Both the position numbers and the translations under genes were made by a program. Source: Ancylobacter oerskovii (lineage in GTDB: Bacteria > Pseudomonadota > Alphaproteobacteria > Rhizobiales > Xanthobacteraceae). Taken from it: DNA of 64,000 nucleotides. Below, in pieces: positions 34,083-46,650 of this stretch (position 1 is the first letter of the stretch; every line of letters begins with the position of its first letter). The stretch lies in NCBI RefSeq assembly GCF_018390555.1, contig NZ_JAHBGB010000031.1:62001-126000 (forward strand), in the 5' to 3' direction. The notes beneath the pieces were generated by a model. That model saw only the letters and a program-made list of their open reading frames with translations, was not told the DNA's origin and made no database searches.

Positions 34083-35635
34083 TCCCTTGCCTCCCCGATG
34101 CCGGCGGCCGCGCGGACCAGCGTCTCGGCGGTCAGGCCCTCGCGTGCGAACTCGCCGGCCATCCGCCCTTCGCGCATCACGATCACCCGGTCCGACATGC
34201 CGAGGATCTCCGGGATCTCCGAGCTGACCATGATCACCGACAGCCCCTCGGCGGCGAGCTCCGCCATGAACTCGTGCACCGCCGCCTTGGAGCCGACGTC
34301 GATGCCCTTGGTCGGCTCGTCGAGGATGATCACCCGCGGCCGGGTGGCGAGCCACTTGCCGATGATCACCTTCTGCTGGTTGCCGCCCGAGAGCAGGCCG
34401 AGCGGCTGGTCGAGGCTCGCCGCGCGCAGGTCGAGCCGCGCGGCATAGCGCCTCGCCAGCGCGAATTCCTCGGCCGCCCGCAGGAAGCCGGCCCGCGAGG
34501 TGCGGTGCAGCGAGGGCAGCGTCATGTTCTGGAAGATCGGCATCGCCCGCACCGCACCCTGCAGCCCGCGATCCTCCGGCACGTAGACGATGCCGGCGGC
34601 GATGGCGTCGCTGGGGCTGCGGATCGCCCGCTCCTGCCCGTCGATGCGGCAGCGGCCGCCGGAGGGTCGCGTCGCGCCGAACAGCGCCTGCATGAATTCC
34701 GAGCGGCCGGCCCCGACCAGGCCGTAGAAGCCGAGGATCTCGCCTTCGCGCAGCGTGAAGCCGATCGCCTCGAACTCGGTGGGATGGCAATAGCCCTCGA
34801 CCCGCAGCACCTCCTTGCCGATGCGCGGCGCGCGCTCGGGGAAGATGCTGTGCAGGGTGCGGCCGACCATCATCTCCACCAGCCGCTTCTCGGAGACGTC
34901 GGCGATCAGGCCGGCATCCACCATCTGGCCGTCGCGGAACACCGTGTAGCGGTCGGCGATGCGGAAGATCTCATCGAATTTGTGGCTGATGAAAAGGATC
35001 GCCTTCCCTTCCGCCTTGAGGCGCTCGACGAGATCGTAGAGTTCCTCGATCTCCTTCTGCGACAGGGCGGCGGTCGGCTCGTCCATGATGACGACCCGCG
35101 CCTCGATCGACAGCGCCCGCGCGATCGCCACCAGGTGCTTGCTGGCGATGCCGAGGTCGCGCAGCACCGTGTCCGGGTCGAACGGCGCGCCGACATGCGC
35201 CAGGATGGCCCGCGCCTCGCGCCGCATGCGGCCCCAGTCGATCAGGCCGAAGCGGCCGCGCGGCGCATGGCCGAGGAAGATGTTCTCGGCGACGGTGAGG
35301 TCGTCGAACAGCACCGTCTCCTGGTGGATCGCCGTCACCCCCGCCCGTGCCGCCTCCTGGGCGGTGGCGAACCGGAGCGGGCGCCCCTCCAGGCTGATCG
35401 TCCCGGCATCCGGCTGGTTCACCCCGGTCAGGATCTTGACGAGGGTGGACTTGCCGGCGCCGTTCTCGCCGATCAGGGCCGTGACCTGGCCGGGAAAGAG
35501 GTCGAGATCGACGCCCTGCAGCGCCTTCACGCCGGGAAAGGATTTGGCGATGCCGCGCAGCGACAGCACCGGGCGGACGTCATGCGGGACGGGAGCGGCG
35601 CGCAGCGCGGCGATCCCCGGATGAGTGGACAGCAT
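34079..35635 (-). CDS. rhaT: Rhamnose ABC importer ATPase (double domain)
   Basis: This 518-residue duplicated ATPase is of the RbsA type. The first half has intact Walker A GENGAGKST and Walker B VVIMDEPTAALS. The second half has the degenerate nucleotide loop GLVGAGRSE but an intact signature LSGGNQQK and IILDEPTKGID, as is usual for this class. It powers RhaP/RhaQ. Do not confuse it with the unrelated enterobacterial RhaT permease. The start ATG 35635 is 59 bases after rhaS, beyond a strong hairpin. Confidence 0.93.
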   Translation of the reverse strand: MLSTHPGIAALRAAPVPHDVRPVLSLRGIAKSFPGVKALQGVDLDLFPGQVTALIGENGAGKSTLVKILTGVNQPDAGTISLEGRPLRFATAQEAARAGVTAIHQETVLFDDLTVAENIFLGHAPRGRFGLIDWGRMRREARAILAHVGAPFDPDTVLRDLGIASKHLVAIARALSIEARVVIMDEPTAALSQKEIEELYDLVERLKAEGKAILFISHKFDEIFRIADRYTVFRDGQMVDAGLIADVSEKRLVEMMVGRTLHSIFPERAPRIGKEVLRVEGYCHPTEFEAIGFTLREGEILGFYGLVGAGRSEFMQALFGATRPSGGRCRIDGQERAIRSPSDAIAAGIVYVPEDRGLQGAVRAMPIFQNMTLPSLHRTSRAGFLRAAEEFALARRYAARLDLRAASLDQPLGLLSGGNQQKVIIGKWLATRPRVIILDEPTKGIDVGSKAAVHEFMAELAAEGLSVIMVSSEIPEILGMSDRVIVMREGRMAGEFAREGLTAETLVRAAAGIGEARE

Positions 35636-35655
35636 GGATCTTCCCCATTGGGGGC

Positions 35656-35685
35656 GGCCGGCCCGCGGCGGGCGCCGGGCCGGCC
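35656..35685 (-). terminator. Strong hairpin between rhaS and rhaT
   Basis: A perfect 10-bp stem GGCCGGCCCG (35656-35665) / CGGGCCGGCC (35676-35685) with a 10-base loop lies between the binding-protein gene and the ATPase gene. Such hairpins commonly protect the upstream message, giving more binding protein than membrane subunits. No T-run is present. Confidence 0.5.
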
Positions 35686-35694
35686 GGACCAGGC

Positions 35695-36684
35695 TCAGAA
35701 CACCGACTTGAACTCGGCGATGTTCGACTTGTCGTATTTGAACGGCTCGGCCATCGCCGCCTCGCGGTTCTGGTCCAGCGTCGCGGTGCCCATGCGGCCC
35801 ATCGGGATCTTGCCGCCGGGCGTCGCCTGCGCCTTCTTGGCGGCCAGCTCATAGGCGAGATAGGCCGCGGAATAGCCGAGGTCGACCGGGTTCCAGATCG
35901 CGAAGCTCTTCGAGGCGCCGCTCTCCACCGCCCCGGCCATCTCCGAGGGCAGGCCGAGCCCGGTGACGTTCACCTTGCCGATCTTGCCGGCGTCCGACAC
36001 CGCCTGCGCCGCGGCGACGATGCCGACCGAGGTGGGAGCGATGATCGCCTTCAGATCGGGGTAGGTCTGGAGCAGGCCCTGGGTCTCGCGGTAGGACTTG
36101 TCGGCGAGGTCGTCGCCATAGACGGTGGTCACTACCTTGATGTTGGGATAGTTGCCCTTGACCTTGTTCATCTCGCCGATCCAGACGTTCTGGTTCGTCG
36201 AGGTCGAGGTCGCCGACAGCACCGCCACCTCGCCGCCTTCCGGCAGCTCGTCGGCGGCGAGCTTGATGATCGTCTGGCCGATCAGCGCGTTGGACGAGGG
36301 CGACAAGTGCATCTGCCGGCCTTCCGGCGCCACGCCGGAATCCCAGGAGATGACGGTGATGCCCCGCTGCATCGCCTTCTTCAGCGCCGGCACCACCGCA
36401 TTGGGGTCGTTGGCGGAGATGGCGATGGCGTCCACCTTCTGCGCGATCAGGGCGTTGATGATCTCGATCTGCCCTTCGGCGGTGGTGGATGTCGGGCCGG
36501 TATAGATGATCTCGACATTGCCGAGCTCCTTCGCCGCCTGCTGGGCGCCGCGATTGGCCGCCTCGAAGAAGCCGTTGCCGAGCGATTTCACCAGCAGCGC
36601 GATCCGCACCGGCTGGTCGGCCATCGCCGCCGAGCCGATGAGCGAGACCGCGAGGATGGTGCAGCTTGCAAGGAATTTTCTCAT
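35695..36684 (-). CDS. rhaS: Rhamnose ABC importer binding protein
   Basis: This 329-residue periplasmic binding protein of the RbsB/type I family has a signal peptide (FLASCTILAVSLIGSAAMA), then RIALLVKSLGNGFFEAANRGAQ. It also has the hinge and ligand segments SANDPNAVVPALKKAM, VISWDSGVAPEGR and GLGLPSEMAGAV. It collects L-rhamnose for RhaP/Q/T. First transporter gene of the run, 36 bases after rhaR. In rhizobia the name RhaS denotes this binding protein; in E. coli it denotes an activator. Confidence 0.93.
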   Translation of the reverse strand: MRKFLASCTILAVSLIGSAAMADQPVRIALLVKSLGNGFFEAANRGAQQAAKELGNVEIIYTGPTSTTAEGQIEIINALIAQKVDAIAISANDPNAVVPALKKAMQRGITVISWDSGVAPEGRQMHLSPSSNALIGQTIIKLAADELPEGGEVAVLSATSTSTNQNVWIGEMNKVKGNYPNIKVVTTVYGDDLADKSYRETQGLLQTYPDLKAIIAPTSVGIVAAAQAVSDAGKIGKVNVTGLGLPSEMAGAVESGASKSFAIWNPVDLGYSAAYLAYELAAKKAQATPGGKIPMGRMGTATLDQNREAAMAEPFKYDKSNIAEFKSVF

Positions 36685-36720
36685 TTGTTGTTCCTCCCGT
36701 GTTTATGTCAGTCCCAGGCG

Positions 36721-37539
36721 TCAGGCCGGTGAGCTGGTCGCGTCCACCCCCTCCTCGGCGCCCGCGCGCACCGGCGCGACGACGAGCGTCACCCCGGCAT
36801 CGGCCAGCATGTTGGCGTAGCGGTCCTCGAGGCCGTCGTCGGTGACGACCGTGTGCACGCGCGACAGCGGGCACAGGATCAGCGACGAGCGCCGGGCGAA
36901 TTTCGAGCTGTCCACCAGCAGCACCACCTCGTCGGCCTGGCCGATCAGCTTCTCCTCGGCCTGGATGATCAGCGGGTCGCTCTCCATCACCCCGAGCGGG
37001 CCCACGCCCTGGGCGCCCATGAACATCCGCCGGGCGTAGAAATTGCGCGTCACGTCGTTGTCGAACGGCGACAGGACGATCTGCTGCTCGCGATAGATCG
37101 TGCCGCCGGACAGCATCACCGTGTTTTTCGAATGGTTGAGCAGGTGCCCGGCGATGGGAAAGGAGTTGGTGAACACCTGCAGGCGGCGCGTGGCCAGCGG
37201 ATGCACCATCTGGAAGGTGGTGGTGCCGCCATTGATGATGATGGCGTCGCCATCCGCGCACAGGTCGACCGCCGCCTTGGCGATTGCGCGTTTCTGAGCG
37301 ATGTTGATCGAAACGTTGAGGGCGAACGGGCGGCCATTGAGCACGGTGACATGGGTCGGCGCCAGCGCCTCGGCGCCGCCGCGCACCCGGCGCAGCTTCT
37401 TGGCGAGATGCAGCTGGGCGATGTCGCGCCGGATCGTCGCCTCGGAACTGTCCGTCAGTTCCACCAGTTCGGCCACCGAGGCGAAGGGCTTCGCCTGGAT
37501 GGTCGACAGGATCACGCGATGGCGCTCGGTTTCGTGCAT
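36721..37539 (-). CDS. rhaR: DeoR-family repressor of the rhamnose locus
   Basis: This 272-residue protein has an N-terminal DeoR helix-turn-helix (RHRVILSTIQAKPFASVAELVELTDSSEATIRRDIAQL) and a DeoRC sugar-phosphate-sensing domain with INGGTTTFQM, TNSFPIAGHLLN and VLLVDSSKF. It is the regulator of the rha locus in Rhizobium-type systems. GGGGAGG lies 4 bases before ATG 37539, preferred over the upstream ATG at 37557. It is divergent from rhaD, with clustered direct repeats between them. Confidence 0.92.
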   Translation of the reverse strand: MHETERHRVILSTIQAKPFASVAELVELTDSSEATIRRDIAQLHLAKKLRRVRGGAEALAPTHVTVLNGRPFALNVSINIAQKRAIAKAAVDLCADGDAIIINGGTTTFQMVHPLATRRLQVFTNSFPIAGHLLNHSKNTVMLSGGTIYREQQIVLSPFDNDVTRNFYARRMFMGAQGVGPLGVMESDPLIIQAEEKLIGQADEVVLLVDSSKFARRSSLILCPLSRVHTVVTDDGLEDRYANMLADAGVTLVVAPVRAGAEEGVDATSSPA

Positions 37540-37585
37540 GGTGCCTCCCCTTGTCACCGGACGTTATCGGGATTTTCGTCGCAGT

Positions 37586-37642
37586 CAATCAAAAACAATC
37601 AAGATAAGCTCGATTATGATCGAATATGATCATTTCTGATTG
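37586..37642. promoter_or_regulatory. Clustered operator repeats between rhaR and rhaD
   Basis: An AT-rich region holds two pairs of tandem 10-base repeats: CAATCAAAAA/CAATCAAGAT (37586-37605) and CGATTATGAT/CGAATATGAT (37611-37630). An inverted TGATTG follows at 37637-37642. The 10-base spacing puts all copies on one face of the helix, as expected for binding by an oligomeric DeoR repressor controlling both divergent transcripts. Confidence 0.6.
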
Positions 37643-37711
37643 ACACCCCGCCGGGACGGCGCCATGACTGCCCGCCGAGATCCCCGCGCCGGGGCAAGGG
37701 AGGACTTTCCG

Positions 37712-39814
<2,103 letters not shown>

Positions 39815-39870
39815 GGCGTCGGGCGCCGTCGGGCGCCCGTCCCGCGAAGAGCGGCCCCAGGGAGAGAAAC

Positions 39871-41145
39871 ATGATCGACGCATCCCTCATTGCGGATGAG
39901 AACGCCGCGCGGCGGCCCGAGCTCGACCGCGACTACGAGACGCTCGGCGAGCGGCTGGCCCGGCGCGGCCTCGACATCGACACGCTCACCGCCCGCGCCA
40001 TGGCGTTCGGCGTGGCGGTGCCCAGCTGGGGCGTCGGCACCGGCGGCACCCGCTTCGCCCGCTTCCCCGGGCCGGGCGAGCCGCGCAACGTCTTCGACAA
40101 GCTCGACGATTGCGGCGTGATCCACCAGCTCACCGCCGCCACGCCGACGGTGTCCCTGCACATACCCTGGGACCGGGCAAGCCCCGCCGACCTGAGCGCC
40201 AAGGCGGACCAGCTCGGCCTCGGCTTCGACGCGATGAACTCCAACACCTTCCAGGACAGCCCCGGCCAGCCGCTCAGCTACAAGTTCGGCTCGCTCTCCC
40301 ACACCGACAGGGCGGTGCGCGAGCAGGCGGTGGCGCACAATATCGACTGCATCGAGATCGGCCGCGCCATCGGCTCGAAGGCCCTGACGATCTGGATCGG
40401 CGACGGCTCGAACTTCCCCGGCCAGTCGCATTTCGTCCGCCAGTTCGACCGCTATCTCGACAGCGCCAGGGCGATCTACGCCGCCCTGCCGGACGACTGG
40501 AAGCTCTTCACCGAGCACAAGATGTACGAGCCGGCCTTCTACTCGACGGTGGTGCAGGACTGGGGCACCAACTACCTGATCGCGCGGGAGCTGGGGGACA
40601 AGGCCCATTGCCTCGTCGACCTCGGCCATCACGCGCCGAACGTGAACATCGAGATGATCGTCGCCCGGCTGATCCGCTTCGGAAAGCTGGCGGGCTTCCA
40701 CTTCAACGATTCGAAATATGGCGACGACGACCTCGACGCCGGCTCCATCGACCCCTACCGGCTGTTCCTCGTGTTCAACGAGCTGGTCGATGCGGAAGGC
40801 ACGCCCGGCTTCGCCCCCGCCTACATGATCGATCAGAGCCACAACGTCACCGATCCGATCGAAAGCCTCATCGCTTCGGCGACCGAGGTTCAGCGCGCCT
40901 TCGTCCAGGCCCTGCTGGTGGACCGCGCCGCCCTGTCGGCGCATCAGGAGGCGAACGACGCGCTGATGGCCACCACCACGCTCAAGGTGGGGTTCCGCAC
41001 CGACGTCGAACCCATCCTCGCCATGGCCAGGTTGCGCAAAAGTGCCGCGGTCGATCCCATCGCCGCCTATCGCCGGTCGGGCTACCGCACCCGGATCGCC
41101 ACCGAACGCCCTGCCATCACCGGCACCGGCGGCGGAATAGTCTGA
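39871..41145 (+). CDS. rhaI: L-rhamnose isomerase (rhizobial type)
   Basis: This 424-residue TIM-barrel sugar isomerase is of the RhaI family. It has SWGVGTGGTRFARFPG near the N-terminus, FTEHKMYEPAFYSTVVQDWG with a metal-binding Glu, CLVDLGHHAPNVNIE, and GFHFNDSKYGDDDLD with the metal-site Asp residues. It converts L-rhamnose to L-rhamnulose for RhaK. GGGAGAG precedes ATG 39871. Second gene of the rhaDI transcript; converges on the fructokinase gene. Confidence 0.93.
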   Translation: MIDASLIADENAARRPELDRDYETLGERLARRGLDIDTLTARAMAFGVAVPSWGVGTGGTRFARFPGPGEPRNVFDKLDDCGVIHQLTAATPTVSLHIPWDRASPADLSAKADQLGLGFDAMNSNTFQDSPGQPLSYKFGSLSHTDRAVREQAVAHNIDCIEIGRAIGSKALTIWIGDGSNFPGQSHFVRQFDRYLDSARAIYAALPDDWKLFTEHKMYEPAFYSTVVQDWGTNYLIARELGDKAHCLVDLGHHAPNVNIEMIVARLIRFGKLAGFHFNDSKYGDDDLDAGSIDPYRLFLVFNELVDAEGTPGFAPAYMIDQSHNVTDPIESLIASATEVQRAFVQALLVDRAALSAHQEANDALMATTTLKVGFRTDVEPILAMARLRKSAAVDPIAAYRRSGYRTRIATERPAITGTGGGIV

Positions 41146-41163
41146 TCGTACACCTCATCGTAC

Positions 41164-41195
41164 CGGCCGGGGGCCTCTTCCGAAGCGCCCGGCCG
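41164..41195. terminator. Hairpin between convergent rhaI and fructokinase genes
   Basis: CGGCCGGG (41164-41171) pairs with CCCGGCCG (41188-41195) around a 16-base loop, filling most of the 50-base gap. It would sit downstream of both genes and could serve both strands. No clear T-run follows. Confidence 0.45.
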
Positions 41196-42152
41196 TCAGC
41201 CGACCTCGTGCCGCCACGGCGGATTGGCGCCGACCCGGGTGACGGAAATCGCCGCCGCCCGGGTGGCGAAGGCAAGCACCTCCGCCAGCCTCTCCGCCGG
41301 CAGAGTGGAGAGGGTCTGAGGATCGAGCGCCCCCTGCTCGGCGAGCGCCGTCAACACCCCGGCATTGAAGGTATCCCCGGCTCCCACCGTGTCGGCGACG
41401 CTCACCACCGGCGCCGGCACCTCGACGTCGAGCCCCGCGCCGATGGCCCGCGCTCCCCGCGAGCCCCGGGTGATCAGCACCAGCGACGGCCCCATCGCCC
41501 GCACGTCCTGCGCCCGCGCCGCGAGATCGCCCGGGCCGGTCAGCCAGAACAGGTCCTCGTCCGACAGTTTCACCACATGGCTGAGCGCCATGAGCCGGCC
41601 GATCCGGGCCCGGTAGCCCGCCTCGTCGCGGATGAAACCCGGCCGCACATTGGGATCCAGCATGATGAGCCGGCCCTGCCCGTCGCCCGCAACCTTTGCC
41701 GCGATCGCTTCCATGGCACTGCCAACCGGCTCGTTGACGAGGCTGATGCCGCCCAGGAACAGCGCCCGGAGGCTCGCGGGCAGCTCCGGCACGTCCGCCG
41801 GGGCCAGCAGGCGGCCGGCGGTATTCTCGTCGAGGAAGAGGTAGCGCGCCTGTCCCTCGACCAGGGTGACGAAGGCGAGCGTCGTGGGCCGGTCCACTGG
41901 TTGGCACAACCGGGCATCGACGCCGGCGGCGGCGAGCGCGGCCCGCAACTGCTCCCCGAACAGGTCGGTCGACAATCCGTACCAGAAGGCCGTCGGCGCC
42001 CCGAGCCGGGCGCAGGCGATGGCGGTGTTGAACACCGCGCCGCCGGGTAGCGGCAGGAAGGCCTGCCCTTCCGGGGTCTGGCGCGGCACCATGTCGATCA
42101 GGGCCTCGCCGGCGCAGAGGATCACCGGCGAAGGGATGGCGGGAGCGGGCAT
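41196..42152 (-). CDS. Fructokinase (PfkB family)
   Basis: This 318-residue ribokinase-fold kinase has the N-terminal GEALIDMVP and GGAVFNTAIACARLG, and the catalytic signature DTVGAGDTFNAG with the active-site Asp. It would phosphorylate fructose made from mannitol by the dehydrogenase encoded upstream, passing fructose-6-phosphate to central metabolism. It is the last gene of the polyol run and lies 85 bases after mtlK. Family names frk/scrK apply; other PfkB substrates such as 2-ketogluconate are possible but less likely here. Confidence 0.87.
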   Translation of the reverse strand: MPAPAIPSPVILCAGEALIDMVPRQTPEGQAFLPLPGGAVFNTAIACARLGAPTAFWYGLSTDLFGEQLRAALAAAGVDARLCQPVDRPTTLAFVTLVEGQARYLFLDENTAGRLLAPADVPELPASLRALFLGGISLVNEPVGSAMEAIAAKVAGDGQGRLIMLDPNVRPGFIRDEAGYRARIGRLMALSHVVKLSDEDLFWLTGPGDLAARAQDVRAMGPSLVLITRGSRGARAIGAGLDVEVPAPVVSVADTVGAGDTFNAGVLTALAEQGALDPQTLSTLPAERLAEVLAFATRAAAISVTRVGANPPWRHEVG

Positions 42153-42237
42153 CGATCCAGTCCTTGAGGCGGAGAGCTTGCGGCGACATCATTTTCCTAT
42201 CGATCCGGCGCTCTCGCGGGATCGAAAAGGCCATGGG

Positions 42238-43674
42238 TCAACCGCCGATATACTCGGTCAGCACCGCGCGCGCACCCCTGGCCCACACGGCCTCGAGCGC
42301 CGCCGCGAAGGCCCCCGCGACCTCGGCATCCTCCCCGAGATCGCCATAGACGTCCCGCATGGCGAGCCACGCCGCCGGATCGGCCTTGGCCGCCTGCGCC
42401 CTCGCGGTCAGTTCGTCCCAATTGGGGTCGTTCGGGGCAATCACGGCCCCGCTGTCGGTCACGCCGGCGCAATAGCGGCACCATAGGGCCGAGGCGAGGA
42501 TCAGCCCCTTCGGCAACCGGCCGGCGGCGCGGTTGTCGCGGATCGAGGGCACGATGAATTTCGGCTGGCGATTGGAGCCGTCGAGGCAGAGCCGCCGCAC
42601 CGTGTCCGCCACCTCCGGGTTGGCGAAGCGCTCGCGGATGATGGCGTAATAGGCCTGAAGATCGGTATCGGGCACCGGCGGCACGATGGGGATGATCTCC
42701 TCGCGCTCCACCTTGTCGAGGAAGGCCGTGATCAGCGGCTCCTCCATCGCCTCGTGCACGAGGTCGATGTCCATCAGCCCGCCGGGATAGGCGATGATGG
42801 CATGGCCGCCATTGAGGATGCGGATCTTCATCGTCTCATAGGCATGGACATGCTCGGTGAAGATCACGCCCACCTTCTCCAGCGCCGGCCGGCCGGCGGG
42901 GAAACGGTCCTCCAGCACCCATTGCCGGAACGGCTCGCACGTCACCGGCACGGGGTCGTCCAGCCCGAACGCCGCCGCCATGGCGCGCTCTCGCTCGCCG
43001 GTCGCCGGCGTGATGCGGTCCACCATGCCGTTCGGAAAGGCAACATTCGCGTTCACCCAGTCGGCGAACCCGGGATCGAACAACCGCGCCAGGCCGACCA
43101 CCACGTCGCGGGTGACGTCGCCATTGCCCGGGAGGTTGTCGCAGGACATGACGGTGAAAGGGATGATGCCGGCATCACGGCGCGCCTTCAGCGCCGCGAG
43201 GATGGCGCCGAAGGCGGTCTCCGGCGCGCCGGGATTGGCCGCATCGGCCCGAATCTCCGCCGCACCGGCATCGAGCCGACCGACGGAATCCATGAAATAG
43301 CCGCCTTCGGTCACCGTCAGGCTGACGATGCGGATCTCCGGCTTCGACATCGCCGCGATCAGCGCCGCATTGCCCGGCTCGACGGGAAGAAAGTCGATCA
43401 TCGCGCCGATGCGGCGGGCGCTCTTGCCCGCGGGATCGAGCTCGACAACGGTGGAGAGGCAATCCTGCGCCATCAGCGCCTCGCGCATCCGGCCATCGGC
43501 CGGGCGCACGCCGGCACCGATGATCGCCCAGTCGTGCCCTTCCCCCAGCGCGAACAGGTCGTCGAGATAGACCGCCTGATGCGCGCGGTGAAAATTGCCC
43601 AGCCCGATATGGACGATGCCCGGCGTCAGCGCCGAGCGGTCATAGGCCGGAAGCGATAGGGCGGGCGTCGTCAT
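42238..43674 (-). CDS. mtlK: Mannitol 2-dehydrogenase
   Basis: This 478-residue member of the long-chain mannitol dehydrogenase family has the N-terminal nucleotide-binding IVHIGLGNFHRAHQAVYLDDL, VTEGGYFM, SCDNLPGNG, and the catalytic Lys-containing region MKIRILNGGHAIIAYPG. It oxidises D-mannitol (often also D-arabinitol or sorbitol) to the ketose with NAD. ATG 43674 gives the family length; ATG 43686 is an alternative. Followed by fructokinase and preceded by smoK across two hairpins. Confidence 0.92.
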   Translation of the reverse strand: MTTPALSLPAYDRSALTPGIVHIGLGNFHRAHQAVYLDDLFALGEGHDWAIIGAGVRPADGRMREALMAQDCLSTVVELDPAGKSARRIGAMIDFLPVEPGNAALIAAMSKPEIRIVSLTVTEGGYFMDSVGRLDAGAAEIRADAANPGAPETAFGAILAALKARRDAGIIPFTVMSCDNLPGNGDVTRDVVVGLARLFDPGFADWVNANVAFPNGMVDRITPATGERERAMAAAFGLDDPVPVTCEPFRQWVLEDRFPAGRPALEKVGVIFTEHVHAYETMKIRILNGGHAIIAYPGGLMDIDLVHEAMEEPLITAFLDKVEREEIIPIVPPVPDTDLQAYYAIIRERFANPEVADTVRRLCLDGSNRQPKFIVPSIRDNRAAGRLPKGLILASALWCRYCAGVTDSGAVIAPNDPNWDELTARAQAAKADPAAWLAMRDVYGDLGEDAEVAGAFAAALEAVWARGARAVLTEYIGG

Positions 43675-43733
43675 CTCTGATATCATCCAGTTTGCCGCCG
43701 CCCCGCCGAAGCCCGGGCGGCGAATGAAGCCGG

Positions 43734-43770
43734 CTCGCGCGGTCGCGAGAAGCCCGGGCCGCAGCCCGGG
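43734..43770 (-). terminator. Two tandem hairpins between smoK and mtlK
   Basis: CTCGCG/CGCGAG with loop CGGT (43734-43749) is followed by CCCGGGC/GCCCGGG with loop CGCA (43753-43770). A further CCCGGG copy lies at 43712-43717. They fill the 100-base gap after the transporter genes and may uncouple transporter from enzyme expression. Confidence 0.45.
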
Positions 43771-43774
43771 AGGA

Positions 43775-44776
<1,002 letters not shown>

Positions 44777-44784
44777 CGGTATCT

Positions 44785-45616
<832 letters not shown>

Positions 45617-45617
45617 C

Positions 45618-46490
45618 TCACGCCTCCAGATTCTTGCCGATCATCCGCATCAGGAAGATCGCGACGATGTTGGCGAGGATGACGGCGACGATGCCGCCGG
45701 CGGAGCCGAGGCCGACGTCGAATTGCAGCATCGACTGCATGTAGACGAGGAAGGTCAGCGTCGTGGACGCGGTGCCGGGCCCGCCATTGGTGGTCACCAG
45801 GATCTCGGCGAACACCGACAGCAGGAAGATGGTCTGGATCAGTACCACGACGGTGATGGCGCGGGTCAGGTGCGGTACGGTCAGGTGTACGAAGCGTCTG
45901 ATCGGACCGGCGCCGTCCATCTCGGCGGCGTCCATCTGCTCGCGGTCGAGGCTCTGCAGCGCGGTGAGCAGGATCAGCGTCGCGAAGGGCAGCCATTGCC
46001 AGGCGACGATCACGATGATCGAGGCGAGCGGTGCCTCGGCGAAGAAGTCGATGGGCTCGAGGCCCAGGCCGCGGGCGATGGCGGCGAACAGCCCGTTCAC
46101 CGGGTTCATCAGCATGTTCTTCCACACCAGCGCCGAGACGCTGGGCATGACGAAGAACGGGGCGATGACCAGGATGCGGACGATGCCCTGCCCCCAGACC
46201 GGCTGGTCGAGCAGCACTGCCAGCGCCACCCCGCCGACCACCGTGATGACCAGCACGCCGAGCACCAGGGTCAGCGTGTTGACCAGCGCCGGCCAGAAGG
46301 CCGGGTCGGTGAAGAAATAGAAGTAGTTCTCGAAGCCGGTGAACTCCTCCGTTCCCGGCATCAGCAGGTTGAAGCGCAGGAGCGAGAAATAGATGGTCAT
46401 GCCGAGCGGCACGATCATCCACAGGAACAGGAGGACGACCGCCGGGGAGAGCATGAGCCGGCTTGCGGTGCGTGAGGCTTGCGTCGCCAT
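45618..46490 (-). CDS. smoF: Polyol ABC importer permease (MalF type)
   Basis: This 290-residue permease has six helices, an N-terminal MLSPAVVLLFLWMIVPLGMTIYFS helix and the EAA loop MDAAEMDGAGPIRRFVHLTVPHL. With SmoG it forms the channel. ATG 46490 (MATQASRTASR) is preferred over the upstream ATG at 46523, which adds only a Pro/Arg-rich tail. It follows smoE after 160 bases that include a hairpin. Confidence 0.92.
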   Translation of the reverse strand: MATQASRTASRLMLSPAVVLLFLWMIVPLGMTIYFSLLRFNLLMPGTEEFTGFENYFYFFTDPAFWPALVNTLTLVLGVLVITVVGGVALAVLLDQPVWGQGIVRILVIAPFFVMPSVSALVWKNMLMNPVNGLFAAIARGLGLEPIDFFAEAPLASIIVIVAWQWLPFATLILLTALQSLDREQMDAAEMDGAGPIRRFVHLTVPHLTRAITVVVLIQTIFLLSVFAEILVTTNGGPGTASTTLTFLVYMQSMLQFDVGLGSAGGIVAVILANIVAIFLMRMIGKNLEA

Positions 46491-46629
46491 GGATCGGTTC
46501 CCGGCTGGAGCAGGCCGCGGCACCAGCGCCGCGACACCACGTCTGGAGTGAAGGAGGACGGCGGCCGTCAGGCGGGCGCCGCGTCCTCCCGCGGACCGGA
46601 GCGCACGCCCCGGGCCGCGTCAGGGACCT

Positions 46630-46644
46630 GCCGGCAAGGCCGGC
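46630..46644 (-). terminator. Small hairpin after smoE
   Basis: GCCGGC (46630-46635) and GCCGGC (46639-46644) pair around a 3-base loop, directly after the binding-protein stop codon. A GC-only stem in this place is typical of elements that stabilise the binding-protein message relative to the permeases. The remaining 140 bases before smoF show no gene. Confidence 0.35.
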
Positions 46645-46650
46645 GCGGCG

